Assembly: GCA_012520725.1 (NCBI GenBank)
Contig: JAAYNQ010000002.1
Coordinates: 62,001-126,000 of the forward strand
Length of the DNA: 64,000 bases
Reading direction: 5' to 3'
Origin: Syntrophomonadaceae bacterium
GTDB taxonomy: Bacteria; Bacillota; Syntrophomonadia; Syntrophomonadales; Syntrophomonadaceae
Shown here piece by piece: positions 17,333 to 26,368 of this stretch. The notes beneath the pieces are model-generated. The model saw only the letters and a program-made list of their open reading frames with translations. It ran no database searches and was not told where the DNA came from. The translations under genes and the position numbers were made by a program. The number at the start of each line of letters is the position of its first letter. Within the stretch, counting starts at the first letter, position 1.

Positions 17333-18583
17333 CTAGTTGGAGCAGGAAAGATATTGGCTGCTGTCTATATACCATGCCAGGTTGGGAACCAAGCGCCGGT
17401 TAAGTAATACTTTTCTGCTCTCGGATACCGGTGTCCCCTTTTTTATCATGGTAAAAATTGCTCCAGATCCCTCCACCTTTCCGATAGCTTGAAAACCGAC
17501 TATTCTATCTTCTACCATCAGAATCCGAAAATACTCATTCTCATCCTGCTGTTCAATAACTTCAACTTCATAGCCCTGCAGAGCCTCAAGGTTAAGCCCC
17601 ATGGCCACACAGGGTATACCCATTATGTCTTCAATAAGCAGACTACAACTGCCTTCATATTCATCAAGATATCCCAGGCAATTACGGGCTGCCACCTGGG
17701 CCTGCCTTTTAGCGCTGGACCAGAGAAGACTTAAACAGGGCTTACGGGTAAAAACCTGAAAGCTTTCCACACAGTCCCCACAGGCAAATACCCCTGCTTC
17801 ACTACTTTGCATATGGGTATCAACTTGAATTCCTCCCAGGGAGCCTATACTCAATCCTGCCTCCCGGGCTATATCAGTATTCTGCCTGACCCCCGCCGCC
17901 CAGATAACCGTATCCGCATTGATATCTTGCCCCTGGGTATGGACAACTTTAATATGGGTGTCCCCGCTTATCCTACTAACCCGCTCTCCGGTCAATACCT
18001 CTATCCCTTCTTCCAAGATTTTTTGTATAAGTGCTGACGGCTTTTGATCATAGAGCAAGGGCATTATACGATCCTTCATTTCCACCAGGCTTACCCGACA
18101 GCCCCTGTTTCTTAGGGCTGAAGCTGTTTCCACCCCAATATTGCCGGCTCCCACTACTACTACCTGCTTGGGCTTGTGAGCCAAAATCCGTTCAATATCC
18201 CCTGGGGTCTTTACTACAAAGTTGCCGGCCAAATCTGAACCCGGTACCGCCGGTATAACCGGTTGGCTGCCGGTGGCCAGAATCAGCCGATCATAATGGT
18301 ATACTGTCTCAGCTGTTTGCAGGCATTTTTCTGATAAATCAAGCTTGTTTACAGCTTGACCAAAACTTCTCTCAATCTTTAATCGGGCGTAATCCTCTTC
18401 CTTCAATAAAAATGTCTGCTTTAAGGGAATCCATCCTGCCAGTACATCAGGCAAGGCGCAGGCAGAGTAGGCCGGATAGCTCTCCCTGGCCAACATCACT
18501 ATTTCACAGTGGGAGTCGAGTTTTCTTAAGTTTACTGCAGCCTCATTGCCCGCAGCTCCATTACCGACTATCACTATTCTCAT
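17333..18583 (-). CDS. FAD/NAD-dependent oxidoreductase (AorC-like)
   Basis: About 416 residues of the pyridine nucleotide-disulfide oxidoreductase family. The N-terminal FAD site is VIVGNGAAGNEAA; the NAD-binding site is VVVGAGNIGVETA near residue 145; the second FAD motif is GVFACGDCVES near 270. The typical redox CxxxxC pair is absent; a SYPAYSACALP stretch near residue 44 resembles CoA-disulfide reductase/NADH oxidase relatives. In this operon it fits the FAD subunit that links AOR to NAD(H). The ATG at 18583 has GGGAGGGG 7 nt upstream and overlaps the stop of the preceding 4Fe-4S gene by 4 nt. Confidence 0.87.
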   Translation of the reverse strand: MRIVIVGNGAAGNEAAVNLRKLDSHCEIVMLARESYPAYSACALPDVLAGWIPLKQTFLLKEEDYARLKIERSFGQAVNKLDLSEKCLQTAETVYHYDRLILATGSQPVIPAVPGSDLAGNFVVKTPGDIERILAHKPKQVVVVGAGNIGVETASALRNRGCRVSLVEMKDRIMPLLYDQKPSALIQKILEEGIEVLTGERVSRISGDTHIKVVHTQGQDINADTVIWAAGVRQNTDIAREAGLSIGSLGGIQVDTHMQSSEAGVFACGDCVESFQVFTRKPCLSLLWSSAKRQAQVAARNCLGYLDEYEGSCSLLIEDIMGIPCVAMGLNLEALQGYEVEVIEQQDENEYFRILMVEDRIVGFQAIGKVEGSGAIFTMIKKGTPVSESRKVLLNRRLVPNLAWYIDSSQYLSCSN

Positions 18584-19101
18584 AATGATCCCCTCCCGTC
18601 CCGGGGTCGGGAAGCACGCCAAGCCCCTAAGCTTACTGCAGCTTTCCTCTTCCGCTCCCCGGCTTCGCTATCTTCCATATATAACAAAGCCCCTTCCGGA
18701 CATCCACTAACACATAGCGGATCTCCTTCACACAGATCACAATTTACCACCACTTCCCGGATAGGATCCATAACGGCGGCTGAGAAAGGGCAGGCTATCT
18801 CACAAGCCCGGCAGCCTATGCATTTATCTTCCCGGCGCAAGGTATAACCGGTATTGGGATCCTTATATATCAGATTCATTACGCAATAGACTTCACAGGG
18901 AGGATTGCTGCAGTGCAGGCATAACACCGGCACATTTAATTCCAACTCCGGCATCTCTTTTATCTTTATCCTGGCCAGGGCCGGATGCCATTGACCTGTT
19001 TTATGGACTGAACATAGCAGTTGGCAGAGGCCGCATCCGGTGCAGGCTTCGGCATTAACAAAAATTCTTTTCATCCTCATCCCCATCTTTTTACTATTCA
19101 C
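18580..19101 (-). CDS. 4Fe-4S ferredoxin-type subunit (AorA-like)
   Basis: A 173-residue protein if the GTG at 19101 is used. Cysteine groups CTGCGLCQLLC, CLHCSNPPCEVYC, CIGCRACEIACPF and CDLCEGDPLCVSGCP predict four 4Fe-4S clusters. The GTG has GGAG 8 nt upstream and overlaps the aor stop; in-frame ATGs at 19086, 19080 and 19074 are alternatives, the last giving a typical MKRIFVNAE start. Sandwiched between the tungsten and FAD subunits, it is the likely wire between them, as AorA in the three-subunit AOR. The C-terminal 30 residues are basic and not part of the ferredoxin fold. Confidence 0.87.
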   Translation of the reverse strand: MNSKKMGMRMKRIFVNAEACTGCGLCQLLCSVHKTGQWHPALARIKIKEMPELELNVPVLCLHCSNPPCEVYCVMNLIYKDPNTGYTLRREDKCIGCRACEIACPFSAAVMDPIREVVVNCDLCEGDPLCVSGCPEGALLYMEDSEAGERKRKAAVSLGAWRASRPRDGRGSL

Positions 19102-20998
19102 CCGGCTGCTCCAACTGCAAACGCTTCAAAGTAGCCCTTTCCGGTCTCCCAGTTTTAGGGTCCCAACCCCGAAGCTGATAGTAGATTTCCAGCACCTTTT
19201 GGATTTTTCCCTCATCCAGTACCTGTCCATTTAGTTCCTCTTCATAAAAGCGCCGGGGAAATTTGCTGGCCTCCGCCTTTTCCCCTTCCCGCAGATTAAA
19301 GAGCTTGATTAAATTCCAGGTTCTCTCTGCACTCTCCATCAGTTCAGCCGGGGTAAACTCTATTCCGGTAAAGGCCTGGCAGGCTTCGGCAATAATGGTT
19401 GGTCCTACCTTTTCCATCACTGGAGGCCGTATACAAATACCAACTGAATTGTATAGATTGATTAAATCCTCCGCCCATTTGGACATTTCTGGAATATATG
19501 TGATGTCATTTTCTAGATCGATTGTTTTGCGCTTCAATTCTTCCGGCATATCCAGCTTTTCATACATAGTTTGTTTGAAGCCAAATCGCTCTTTTCTATA
19601 CTCTTCATCTCTTTCATTAAAACGCAGGTTCTCCACCGGATTGCGGCAGCGCAGGTGATCTCCTCCTCTTATATTGGTCAGCATACCCAGAGTCCAGGTA
19701 GACCAGCGCCCCCGGGGATCGATCATGGGGATTTCCATACCTTTGACCTGAATAGCATATTTATCTCCCTGTTCAAATTGTTCTGCTGCCCTTTTGCTCC
19801 CTTCCGCCAGTATATCTCCTATGCCTTCCCGGTTGATTATCATATGGAACAGTTTAAAAGCCGCCTCATCATCGCCGAAATCCAGCTCAAATCCTACATC
19901 ATCTTCACTAATAATTCCTTGTTTATAGAGTTCAATGGCAAAACCCAGCACTCCTCCGGCACTTACCATATCTACACCATAGCGCTGGCATAACTCACAG
20001 GCCTTTATAATAGCTTCAGTATTCAGTCCCACCGTAGCTCCAAAGGACATTACCGGGGTGATTTCCAGATCTTTCATCTTAATCCCGGCATATTTACCTT
20101 CGCTCAACTCCACCCAGTGGCCACAGGCTATGATACATGATTGGCAAGCCACATGACGGCTCCCATATCTATCTACGATTGGCCTGCCTCCGATTTCTTT
20201 CCAGTTGGGCAGGGTGCCTTTGGTAAAATTATGGGCGGAAATGGCTTTAAAATTGGAATAAGGTATACTGGCATTTAAAGTTCCATATTCGGTAAAAGCA
20301 TGATAAGAAGAAGCTGATTTTATCAACTGCTGTCCCTTTTTTACTGCATTGAGTAAAGCCTGGGGGTCATGCGCCTTTCTTCCTTTAGTCCCTTTTACGG
20401 TAATGGCTTTTAGATTCTTGGAACCCATCACTGCTCCCAATCCGGTACGTCCCCAACCATCATAACGTCCATTTTCAATACTGGCAAAGCGAACTAAGTT
20501 TTCTCCGGCCGGCCCAATCAAAGCTATTTCTGATCCGTAATGTTTTTTTTCCAGGTAATCAACACATTCCCAACATTCCTTGCCCCACAAAGAATCGGCA
20601 GACAGAATCTTAACATCTTCATCATTGATGCTTATATAGACCGGCTGGGGCGACTTGCCCTTAATCACCAGGACATCATAGCCGGCGGTTTTTAACTGCA
20701 GGCCAAAAAAAGCCCCCGAATTGGAGGTGCCAAACCCTCCGGTTAATGGAGATTTAGCTGAAGCTTCGCTACGTGAAGCCGTCGGAAAGGGAGTACCAAC
20801 CAGGGTACCAGCAGCAAAAACCAATACATTTTCTTCTCCGAAAGGATCTGCTCCTATGGGTATTTCATCATAGAGAATTCTGGCATTGAAACCTATACCG
20901 CCTATATACTGCCTGACTAGTTGGGCTTCTATGTCCTTAATTCTAATCGATCCATGGGATAAGTCTATTTCCATTATTTTTCCAGAGTAATCTTTCAT
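19094..20998 (-). CDS. aor: aldehyde:ferredoxin oxidoreductase, tungsten-pterin large subunit
   Basis: About 634 residues, the usual AOR length. The pterin-binding part includes WGRTGLGAVMGSKNLKA (residues 182-198). The 4Fe-4S ligands are CQSCIIAC (Cys285, 288, 292) and Cys522 in SVGICIRPP. AOR interconverts aldehydes and carboxylic acids, normally with ferredoxin. The ATG at 20998 starts the typical MKDYSGKIMEIDL; a longer in-frame start at 21055 would run through a leader hairpin. Promoter and leader lie upstream. Together with the two 4Fe-4S genes and the FAD gene it resembles the NAD-linked AorABC enzyme, giving a possible acid-reducing or aldehyde-detoxifying route. Confidence 0.94.
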   Translation of the reverse strand: MKDYSGKIMEIDLSHGSIRIKDIEAQLVRQYIGGIGFNARILYDEIPIGADPFGEENVLVFAAGTLVGTPFPTASRSEASAKSPLTGGFGTSNSGAFFGLQLKTAGYDVLVIKGKSPQPVYISINDEDVKILSADSLWGKECWECVDYLEKKHYGSEIALIGPAGENLVRFASIENGRYDGWGRTGLGAVMGSKNLKAITVKGTKGRKAHDPQALLNAVKKGQQLIKSASSYHAFTEYGTLNASIPYSNFKAISAHNFTKGTLPNWKEIGGRPIVDRYGSRHVACQSCIIACGHWVELSEGKYAGIKMKDLEITPVMSFGATVGLNTEAIIKACELCQRYGVDMVSAGGVLGFAIELYKQGIISEDDVGFELDFGDDEAAFKLFHMIINREGIGDILAEGSKRAAEQFEQGDKYAIQVKGMEIPMIDPRGRWSTWTLGMLTNIRGGDHLRCRNPVENLRFNERDEEYRKERFGFKQTMYEKLDMPEELKRKTIDLENDITYIPEMSKWAEDLINLYNSVGICIRPPVMEKVGPTIIAEACQAFTGIEFTPAELMESAERTWNLIKLFNLREGEKAEASKFPRRFYEEELNGQVLDEGKIQKVLEIYYQLRGWDPKTGRPERATLKRLQLEQPGE

Positions 20999-20999
20999 T

Positions 21000-21140
21000 A
21001 CCCCAACACCCCCCTCTCGTGAAAGTAAGAAGGCGGTCCGAGACCGCCTGACCAAGTGCCAGAGCCCAGACCAGGTTAGCTATGATATCCTGGCCGACAC
21101 CTACCCCAATATGGGTAATATCCCCAATTAACTTGTATGC
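21000..21140 (-). promoter_or_regulatory. structured 5' leader of the aor operon
   Basis: Between promoter and aor start the transcript can form TACCC/GGGTA, then CCAGG...CCTGG, then a perfect 8-bp stem AGGCGGTC-TCG-GACCGCCT (21031-21049) followed by TCTTACTTT. The last hairpin plus U-rich run looks like an attenuator. Control by cofactor, metal or a protein is possible; I cannot match it to a known riboswitch. Confidence 0.4.
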
Positions 21141-21146
21141 AAATTA

Positions 21147-21175
21147 ATTATACATTAAGGAACCCTGTTCTGCAA
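21147..21175 (-). promoter_or_regulatory. sigma-A promoter of the aor operon
   Basis: On the minus strand, TTGCAG (21170-21175) and TATAAT (21147-21152) are separated by exactly 17 bases. Transcription would start near 21140, leaving a leader of about 140 nt. The -35 box lies within an ACCCTGTT/AACAGGGT inverted repeat (about 21162-21208) downstream of the deaminase gene, which may end the upstream transcript. Confidence 0.7.
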
Positions 21176-21245
21176 TAAGCCAATTGGTGGCCTGGCAAAA
21201 CAGGGTGATACAGCCCTTTAAATGATCATTAATCGTCCAGGCTAA

Positions 21246-22544
21246 TTATAGACGCAAAGCCAATTCCCTGGCATGCCTGGCGGCCTGATCCAAAACCAGC
21301 TCTTCATCAAAAGTAAGGATTTTACGGTTTTCCATGATGAGCTGCCCGTTTACCATCACCGTATCCACATCGGCGGCCTGGGCTGAATATACTATATTGG
21401 CCATAATATCGTGGATGGGCTGTATATGGGCCTGCTTTAAATCAAGCATGATTAGATCCGCTTTCAGTCCAGCTTGCAATGATCCTATTTCCTTATTTAG
21501 ACCCAGGGCCTGGGCTCCATTAACAGTAGCCATCTCAAGAGCTTGATAGGCGGTAATAACAGTGGGATCCATTTTATTAACCTTATGCAATAAAGCAGAG
21601 CTGCGCATCTCCTGCAGCATATCCAGATTGTTGTTGCTTGATGCCCCATCAGTCCCCAGGCCGACGGCCAGTCCTGCTTTCAGCATTTCAGGTACCGGGG
21701 CAATGCCACTTCCCAGCTTCATATTGCTCTCCGGATTATGGGCCACACCTACTCCTTGCTCTTTCAGTATCCTAATATCATCGGAGTTTAAATGCACACA
21801 ATGAGCGGCTATGGTATTTAGCTCCAATAATCCTACTTCCTCCATCAATTCCACTGGAGTCTTACCATATTGCTTCTTAATATTTTCTACTTCCCCTTCC
21901 GTCTCGGCAATATGGGTATGTATACCCACATTCAGCTCCCGGGCTAAAGCTATTACCCGCTTCAGGTAAGAAGGGGGACAGGTATAGGGAGCATGGGGAC
22001 CTAAGCGGAAGTTTATTCTTTCTCCGGCCGAACGATGCCATTTTTCTACCAGACGGCGGCTGTCCTCCAGACCACTGTCAGCCTCCGGTCCCAATCCTAT
22101 CAAGCCTCGACACAGGACGGCCCTGATTCCTGTTTCCTCTACTGCCCGGGCTGTTTCTTCCATAAAAAAGTACATATCATTAAAAGTTGTGGTCCCTGAT
22201 TTTATCATCTCCAAAATCGCCAGCATACTGCCCCAGTAAATGTCCTCCGGCTTAAGCTGAGCTTCCAGGGGCCAAATCTTCTGCTCCAGCCACTCCATTA
22301 AAGGCAGATCATCAGCATATCCTCTCATCAGACTCATGGCGGCATGAGTATGAGTGTTGATAAAACCGGGCATTACTACTTTGTCTTTTCCATCAATCAC
22401 CAGGTCATAGGGTCCTGGAGCAGCGGAACCAGCCCCCAGCTCTTTAATCAGCTGCCCTTCTATTATCAGGTAGCCCGGCTGGATAACCCTGTCTTGTCCG
22501 GTAATGGGCAGTATACAGGCGTTTTCTATCAGAATACGCACCAT
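21246..22544 (-). CDS. mtaD: 5-methylthioadenosine/S-adenosylhomocysteine deaminase-type amidohydrolase
   Basis: A 432-residue amidohydrolase with the metal site motifs in order: PGFINTHTHAAMSLMRG (about 55), HAPYTCP (about 185), HIAETEGE (about 215), HCVHL (about 245) and GTDGASSNN (about 295). The family deaminates MTA, SAH or adenosine. The neighbours are MTA phosphorylase, MTR-1-P isomerase and a class II aldolase, so MTA or its deaminated form is the likely substrate. It starts at an ATG right behind the aldolase stop (1 base), so it is the last gene of that operon. Confidence 0.9.
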   Translation of the reverse strand: MVRILIENACILPITGQDRVIQPGYLIIEGQLIKELGAGSAAPGPYDLVIDGKDKVVMPGFINTHTHAAMSLMRGYADDLPLMEWLEQKIWPLEAQLKPEDIYWGSMLAILEMIKSGTTTFNDMYFFMEETARAVEETGIRAVLCRGLIGLGPEADSGLEDSRRLVEKWHRSAGERINFRLGPHAPYTCPPSYLKRVIALARELNVGIHTHIAETEGEVENIKKQYGKTPVELMEEVGLLELNTIAAHCVHLNSDDIRILKEQGVGVAHNPESNMKLGSGIAPVPEMLKAGLAVGLGTDGASSNNNLDMLQEMRSSALLHKVNKMDPTVITAYQALEMATVNGAQALGLNKEIGSLQAGLKADLIMLDLKQAHIQPIHDIMANIVYSAQAADVDTVMVNGQLIMENRKILTFDEELVLDQAARHARELALRL

Positions 22545-23210
22545 TTATTCCTCCTTTACTATTTTACTGGGTCCGTAGCTCTTAAACTTCTGATACAGCT
22601 GAACAATTTCAGCGGATTCCAGAGTCCGGGCTCCTCCCAATTCCTGGGCATATAAGGCTATCTGGGCCGTTTTCTCCACCACATAGCATATCCTTAAAGC
22701 GTCCTCCATGGATACCCCGGCAGCCAGGAGGCCATGGTTGGCCAGCAGCACTGCCCTCCGGTCCTCTCCTAAACTATCCAGCACAGCAGTAGCCAGAGCC
22801 TGGGTGCCACAAAGGGCATATTCGGCTACCGGCACTTCATGCCCCACCACCTGGGCGGTTTCTTCCAGGATTACCGGGATACTTTTCCGGGCTACCGCAA
22901 AGGAGCTGGCATAAATGCTATGTACATGGACAATGGCCTTTACTCCTTCTCTATTTCTATATATTTCCATATGCAAGGGGGTTTCAATGGAGGGCTTATA
23001 ACTCCCTTCCCTGATTCTATAACTACTGTCAAGCAGCACCATATCTTCCATGGACATAAGCTGGTAATCAACTCCGCTGGGAGTAATAAGCATTAATTCA
23101 GGTTCTGGGCAACGCATACTAACATTGCCCCAGGTTCCCATAACCATACCGCTTTGGGAAATCTCCCGGGCTGCAGCTAAAACCTGCCGGCGTTCTTCCA
23201 GAAATCTCAT
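22545..23210 (-). CDS. class II aldolase/adducin family protein, probable methylthioribulose/deoxyribulose-1-P aldolase
   Basis: A 221-residue fuculose-phosphate aldolase-type protein. Zinc ligands are visible in HVHSIYA (about 95) and LLANHGLLAAG (about 155), with Glu75 region SIETPLHMEIYR. The family cleaves or dehydrates ketose-1-phosphates. MtnB dehydratases share this fold, but the other genes of the full methionine salvage (mtnC, mtnD, mtnW/X) are absent here. With mtnA and mtnP next door, cleavage of methylthioribulose-1-P (or deoxyribulose-1-P) to DHAP and an aldehyde, the DHAP shunt, fits better. That assignment is inference. Start ATG 23210, operon spacing 17 bases from mtnA. Confidence 0.85.
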   Translation of the reverse strand: MRFLEERRQVLAAAREISQSGMVMGTWGNVSMRCPEPELMLITPSGVDYQLMSMEDMVLLDSSYRIREGSYKPSIETPLHMEIYRNREGVKAIVHVHSIYASSFAVARKSIPVILEETAQVVGHEVPVAEYALCGTQALATAVLDSLGEDRRAVLLANHGLLAAGVSMEDALRICYVVEKTAQIALYAQELGGARTLESAEIVQLYQKFKSYGPSKIVKEE

Positions 23211-23227
23211 TATTATCTCCCCCTTAG

Positions 23228-24262
23228 CTAATTGGTTTTTAATTGTTCCAGAGCACTGAGGTAAGGTGGTTTAATGATACCTTTTTCGCTAATTATACCT
23301 GTTATCAAATGCTGGGGGGTTACATCAAAGGCAGGATTGAATACCTCTACTTCCGGAACCGTTAGATAACTACCGGCAATCAGCCGTACCTCGTCTTGAT
23401 GTCGCTCCTCTATGGGAATCTGGGCCCCATTATCTATACTCCAGTCGATAGTAGATAAAGGAGCCGCTACATAAAATGGTATATTATGGTAGGATGCTAA
23501 AACCGCAAGAGAAAAAGTTCCAATTTTATTGGCTACATCTCCATTGGCGGCTATGCGGTCGGCCCCCACTATTATCAGGTCAACTTTACCCAGCTGCATG
23601 GTATACCCGGCCATACCGTCAGTAATCAAAGCCACCGGTATACCTTCCTGCATTAATTCCCAAACCGTAAGACGGGCTCCTTGCAATACCGGCCTGGTTT
23701 CACAAGCCCATACCTTGTCTATCTTACCCCTGACGGCAGCGGAGCGGATCACTCCCAGGGCGGTACCATAGCCGCAGGTAGCCAGAGCCCCGGCATTACA
23801 TATAGTCAAAACCCGCCCCCCTTTAGGGACTACTTCTTGTCCATGATCACCAATAGCCCGGTTAATAGCAATGTCCTCGGCAAACATTGCTTCTGCCTCA
23901 GCCCTGAGTACCTGGGCCAGGGTCTCCAGATCCAAATGACGATGGGTCATATAGGCCTTCTCCATTCGTTTTAAAGCCCAAAAGAGATTCACGGCAGTAG
24001 GGCGAGTTGAGGCTAATAGCTTACGAGTAGCCTGAAAGTACTGATCCACCTGCTCTGCCGGCCCTCTATAATTACTTATCCCCAGGGCCAGGCCGAAGGC
24101 AGCTGTTACCCCAATCAAAGGCGCCCCCCGGACCTTGAGCCTGACAATGGCATCCGCTACTTGAGCTGGGTTATCACATTTTTCATAAAGCAGTTTATCC
24201 GGTAACTGGCTCTGATCCAGCAACATTAGCGAATCATCTTGAAAATAGACCGTTTTTATCAT
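23228..24262 (-). CDS. mtnA: S-methyl-5-thioribose-1-phosphate isomerase MtnA
   Basis: A 344-residue protein with family motifs VRGAPLIGVTAAFG (residues 44-57), CNAGALATCGYGTALG with the catalytic Cys155, and VGADRIAANGDVANKIGT with the catalytic Asp235. It converts MTR-1-P (and in some organisms 5-deoxyribose-1-P) to the ribulose form. The ATG at 24262 overlaps the mtnP stop as ATGA and has GGAG upstream; the longer frame from 24298 lies within mtnP. It is distinguished from eIF2B-type paralogues by these active-site motifs. Confidence 0.95.
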   Translation of the reverse strand: MIKTVYFQDDSLMLLDQSQLPDKLLYEKCDNPAQVADAIVRLKVRGAPLIGVTAAFGLALGISNYRGPAEQVDQYFQATRKLLASTRPTAVNLFWALKRMEKAYMTHRHLDLETLAQVLRAEAEAMFAEDIAINRAIGDHGQEVVPKGGRVLTICNAGALATCGYGTALGVIRSAAVRGKIDKVWACETRPVLQGARLTVWELMQEGIPVALITDGMAGYTMQLGKVDLIIVGADRIAANGDVANKIGTFSLAVLASYHNIPFYVAAPLSTIDWSIDNGAQIPIEERHQDEVRLIAGSYLTVPEVEVFNPAFDVTPQHLITGIISEKGIIKPPYLSALEQLKTN

Positions 24263-25050
24263 TGCTTTACTCCAGTTTGATCCATGATTTTCACACAATC
24301 ACAATTTCTTTCCGGTTTTATGTTTTTAATGCTTTCCAGCATCAGCTTTCTGACTTTGCTGGTACTCTCTTTCATCCTTTGTAAAACTTCGCTGTGGGTA
24401 AGTATGGTGGGAGAAATGCCGGCTGCATAATTAGTAATGATGGAAATATTAGCATAGCAGATTCCCAGCTCCCGGGCCAGACACACTTCGGGAACACTGG
24501 TCATACCTACCAGGTCTCCCCCCAATTGCTTAAACATATCAATTTCCGCTGCGGTCTCAAAGCGAGGTCCTTCCGTACATACGTAGGTACCACCGTTTTG
24601 CAGGGCAAAACCACATTCCTGGGCAGCTTGGGCTACTGCCTCACGCAGTTCCGAGCAATAAGGCACTGTCATATCACAATGAAAAACTCCCTGTTCCCCA
24701 CCATCAAAAAATGTATTTATCCTGTTTTTGGTAAAATCCAGGAATTGGTCAGCCAGGACAAACATGCCCGGCTTTAAATCCAGGTTCAAAGAACCCACCG
24801 CAGCCGTAGCCAGTATGCATTTAACCCCTAGCATTTTCAGACCCATAATGTTAGCCCGGTAGTTAATCAGGTGGGGCGGAACACTGTGTTGGGACCCATG
24901 CCGGGGGATAAAGGCTACCTCCTGACCATGATATTGGCCTATGGTCAAAGTGACTTTTCCATAAGCTGTATCCTGAGTAATCTCTCTAATATCATCTAAG
25001 ATCCTGGGGTCATAAACCCCGGTACCACCAATAATAGCTAATTCAAGCAT
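24259..25050 (-). CDS. mtnP: S-methyl-5'-thioadenosine phosphorylase
   Basis: A 263-residue MTAP-family protein with GGTGVYDP near the start, RHGSQHSVPPHLINYRAN (about 54-72), GGTYVCTEGPRFET and MTSVPEVCLARE. It phosphorolyses MTA to adenine and methylthioribose-1-P, feeding mtnA. The VCLARELGICYA-TNYAAG region is of the MTAP type rather than the purine nucleoside phosphorylase type. It is the first gene of the salvage operon; ATG 25050 follows AAGGAGG. MTA comes from polyamine or related SAM-consuming reactions, and radical SAM enzymes yield 5'-deoxyadenosine, which this pathway may also process. Confidence 0.94.
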   Translation of the reverse strand: MLELAIIGGTGVYDPRILDDIREITQDTAYGKVTLTIGQYHGQEVAFIPRHGSQHSVPPHLINYRANIMGLKMLGVKCILATAAVGSLNLDLKPGMFVLADQFLDFTKNRINTFFDGGEQGVFHCDMTVPYCSELREAVAQAAQECGFALQNGGTYVCTEGPRFETAAEIDMFKQLGGDLVGMTSVPEVCLARELGICYANISIITNYAAGISPTILTHSEVLQRMKESTSKVRKLMLESIKNIKPERNCDCVKIMDQTGVKQ

Positions 25051-25254
25051 TTTGTTTCCTCCTTAGCTGATCTTTAAATATTAAAAACTGTATCTTCTTA
25101 AACATCCCCCATGATCAGGGAACAGCAGTGAGTATGAATATTTATTTCTATACCCCACGGGTAATCAAGACCACTCCTTAAATTGCCACGTGTAAAAACA
25201 CTATCGGGATAAGCCTTGACCTTTGAAGTGAATAAAAGGGATCATGCTGCAAAT

Positions 25255-26334
25255 CTATTCAGCAAACAAAGCTCGGGCAAAGACCTCAGGGTCAAAGGCC
25301 TTCATATCGTCCAATCCTTCTCCTATACCTACATATTTGACCGGTATCTTCAGTTCGCTGGCTATAGCCAGTATAATCCCACCTTTGGCGGTTCCATCCA
25401 GTTTGCTTAATATTATGCCGCTTACTCCGGTGGCTTCCTGGAATACCCGGGCCTGACTGACAGCATTTTGTCCGGTAGTAGCATCTAAAACCAGTAAGAC
25501 TTCCTGTGCCACCTGGGGCATCTCCCGTTCAACAATCTTTTTAATTTTACTGATTTCCTTCATCAAGTTGGTTTTATTCTGTAGCCGGCCGGCAGTATCA
25601 ATTATCAAAACATCAGCTTTCCTGGCCCGGGCAGCATTAAGGGCATCAAATACTACCGCCCCGGGATCCGCTCCTTCCTGATGTTTGATTAGTTCTACCC
25701 CCACCCGGTCAGCCCAAATCTGCAACTGGTCTATGGCCGCTGCTCTAAAGGTGTCAGCTGCCGCTAAGAGTACTCGCTTCTCTTCATTTTTAAATCGATA
25801 GGCTAATTTGGCAATGGAGGTAGTTTTCCCAGCCCCATTGACTCCTACCACCATAATGACAGCCGGGGTGTCTCCTAATTCCAAGTCTGAATCCGGGTAA
25901 GTAAGCATTTTACGGACCTCTTCAGCCATAATACCCATCAGGGCTGAAGAATCAGAAATCTTCTCTTTGCGAGCGGTTTGCCTTATCCGCTCCACCAAGT
26001 CCAAGGAGGTATTAACTCCTACATCGGCTTGAATTAAGATCTCTTCCAGCTCTTCCCAAAAATCTTCATCGAGTTTTTTGGAGATACGCACCAGTTCGTT
26101 AATCTTACCACTCAGGTTGTTCCTGGTTTTGCTCAAACCCTTTTTAAGCTTTTCAAATAAACCGGTTTTTTCCTTCTGCCCATTCTCTCTGGCCAAGACT
26201 AAGGAGCCGGAATCAGTATCTTGCACTTCTTCTCTTGAAGGCAGCTCTGTTTCACTGCTTCTCAATTCTTCATTATTATTGTTTTTTGGCTCAGGATTTT
26301 CCCGGTTTTTGTTTTTTCGTTTAAATAATGCCAT
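25255..26334 (-). CDS. ftsY: signal recognition particle receptor FtsY
   Basis: A 359-residue GTPase. The N-terminal 60 residues are charged and low complexity (the A region). The NG domain follows with GVNGAGKTTSIAKLA (about 168), DTFRAAA, DTAGRLQNKTNL (about 250) and SKLDGTAKGG (about 318). It docks the SRP-ribosome complex at the membrane. The ATG at 26334 has an AAGGAG upstream, and the gene follows smc by 34 bases, the usual smc-ftsY arrangement in Firmicutes. Confidence 0.97.
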   Translation of the reverse strand: MALFKRKNKNRENPEPKNNNNEELRSSETELPSREEVQDTDSGSLVLARENGQKEKTGLFEKLKKGLSKTRNNLSGKINELVRISKKLDEDFWEELEEILIQADVGVNTSLDLVERIRQTARKEKISDSSALMGIMAEEVRKMLTYPDSDLELGDTPAVIMVVGVNGAGKTTSIAKLAYRFKNEEKRVLLAAADTFRAAAIDQLQIWADRVGVELIKHQEGADPGAVVFDALNAARARKADVLIIDTAGRLQNKTNLMKEISKIKKIVEREMPQVAQEVLLVLDATTGQNAVSQARVFQEATGVSGIILSKLDGTAKGGIILAIASELKIPVKYVGIGEGLDDMKAFDPEVFARALFAE

Positions 26335-26368
26335 TCTTTTTTCTCCTTGATCATTTTTTATCCAGCTT

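Noticed and set aside
25051-25254. SAM riboswitch before mtnP
   Set aside because: The characteristic S-box sequence blocks are not present in the 200 bases upstream.
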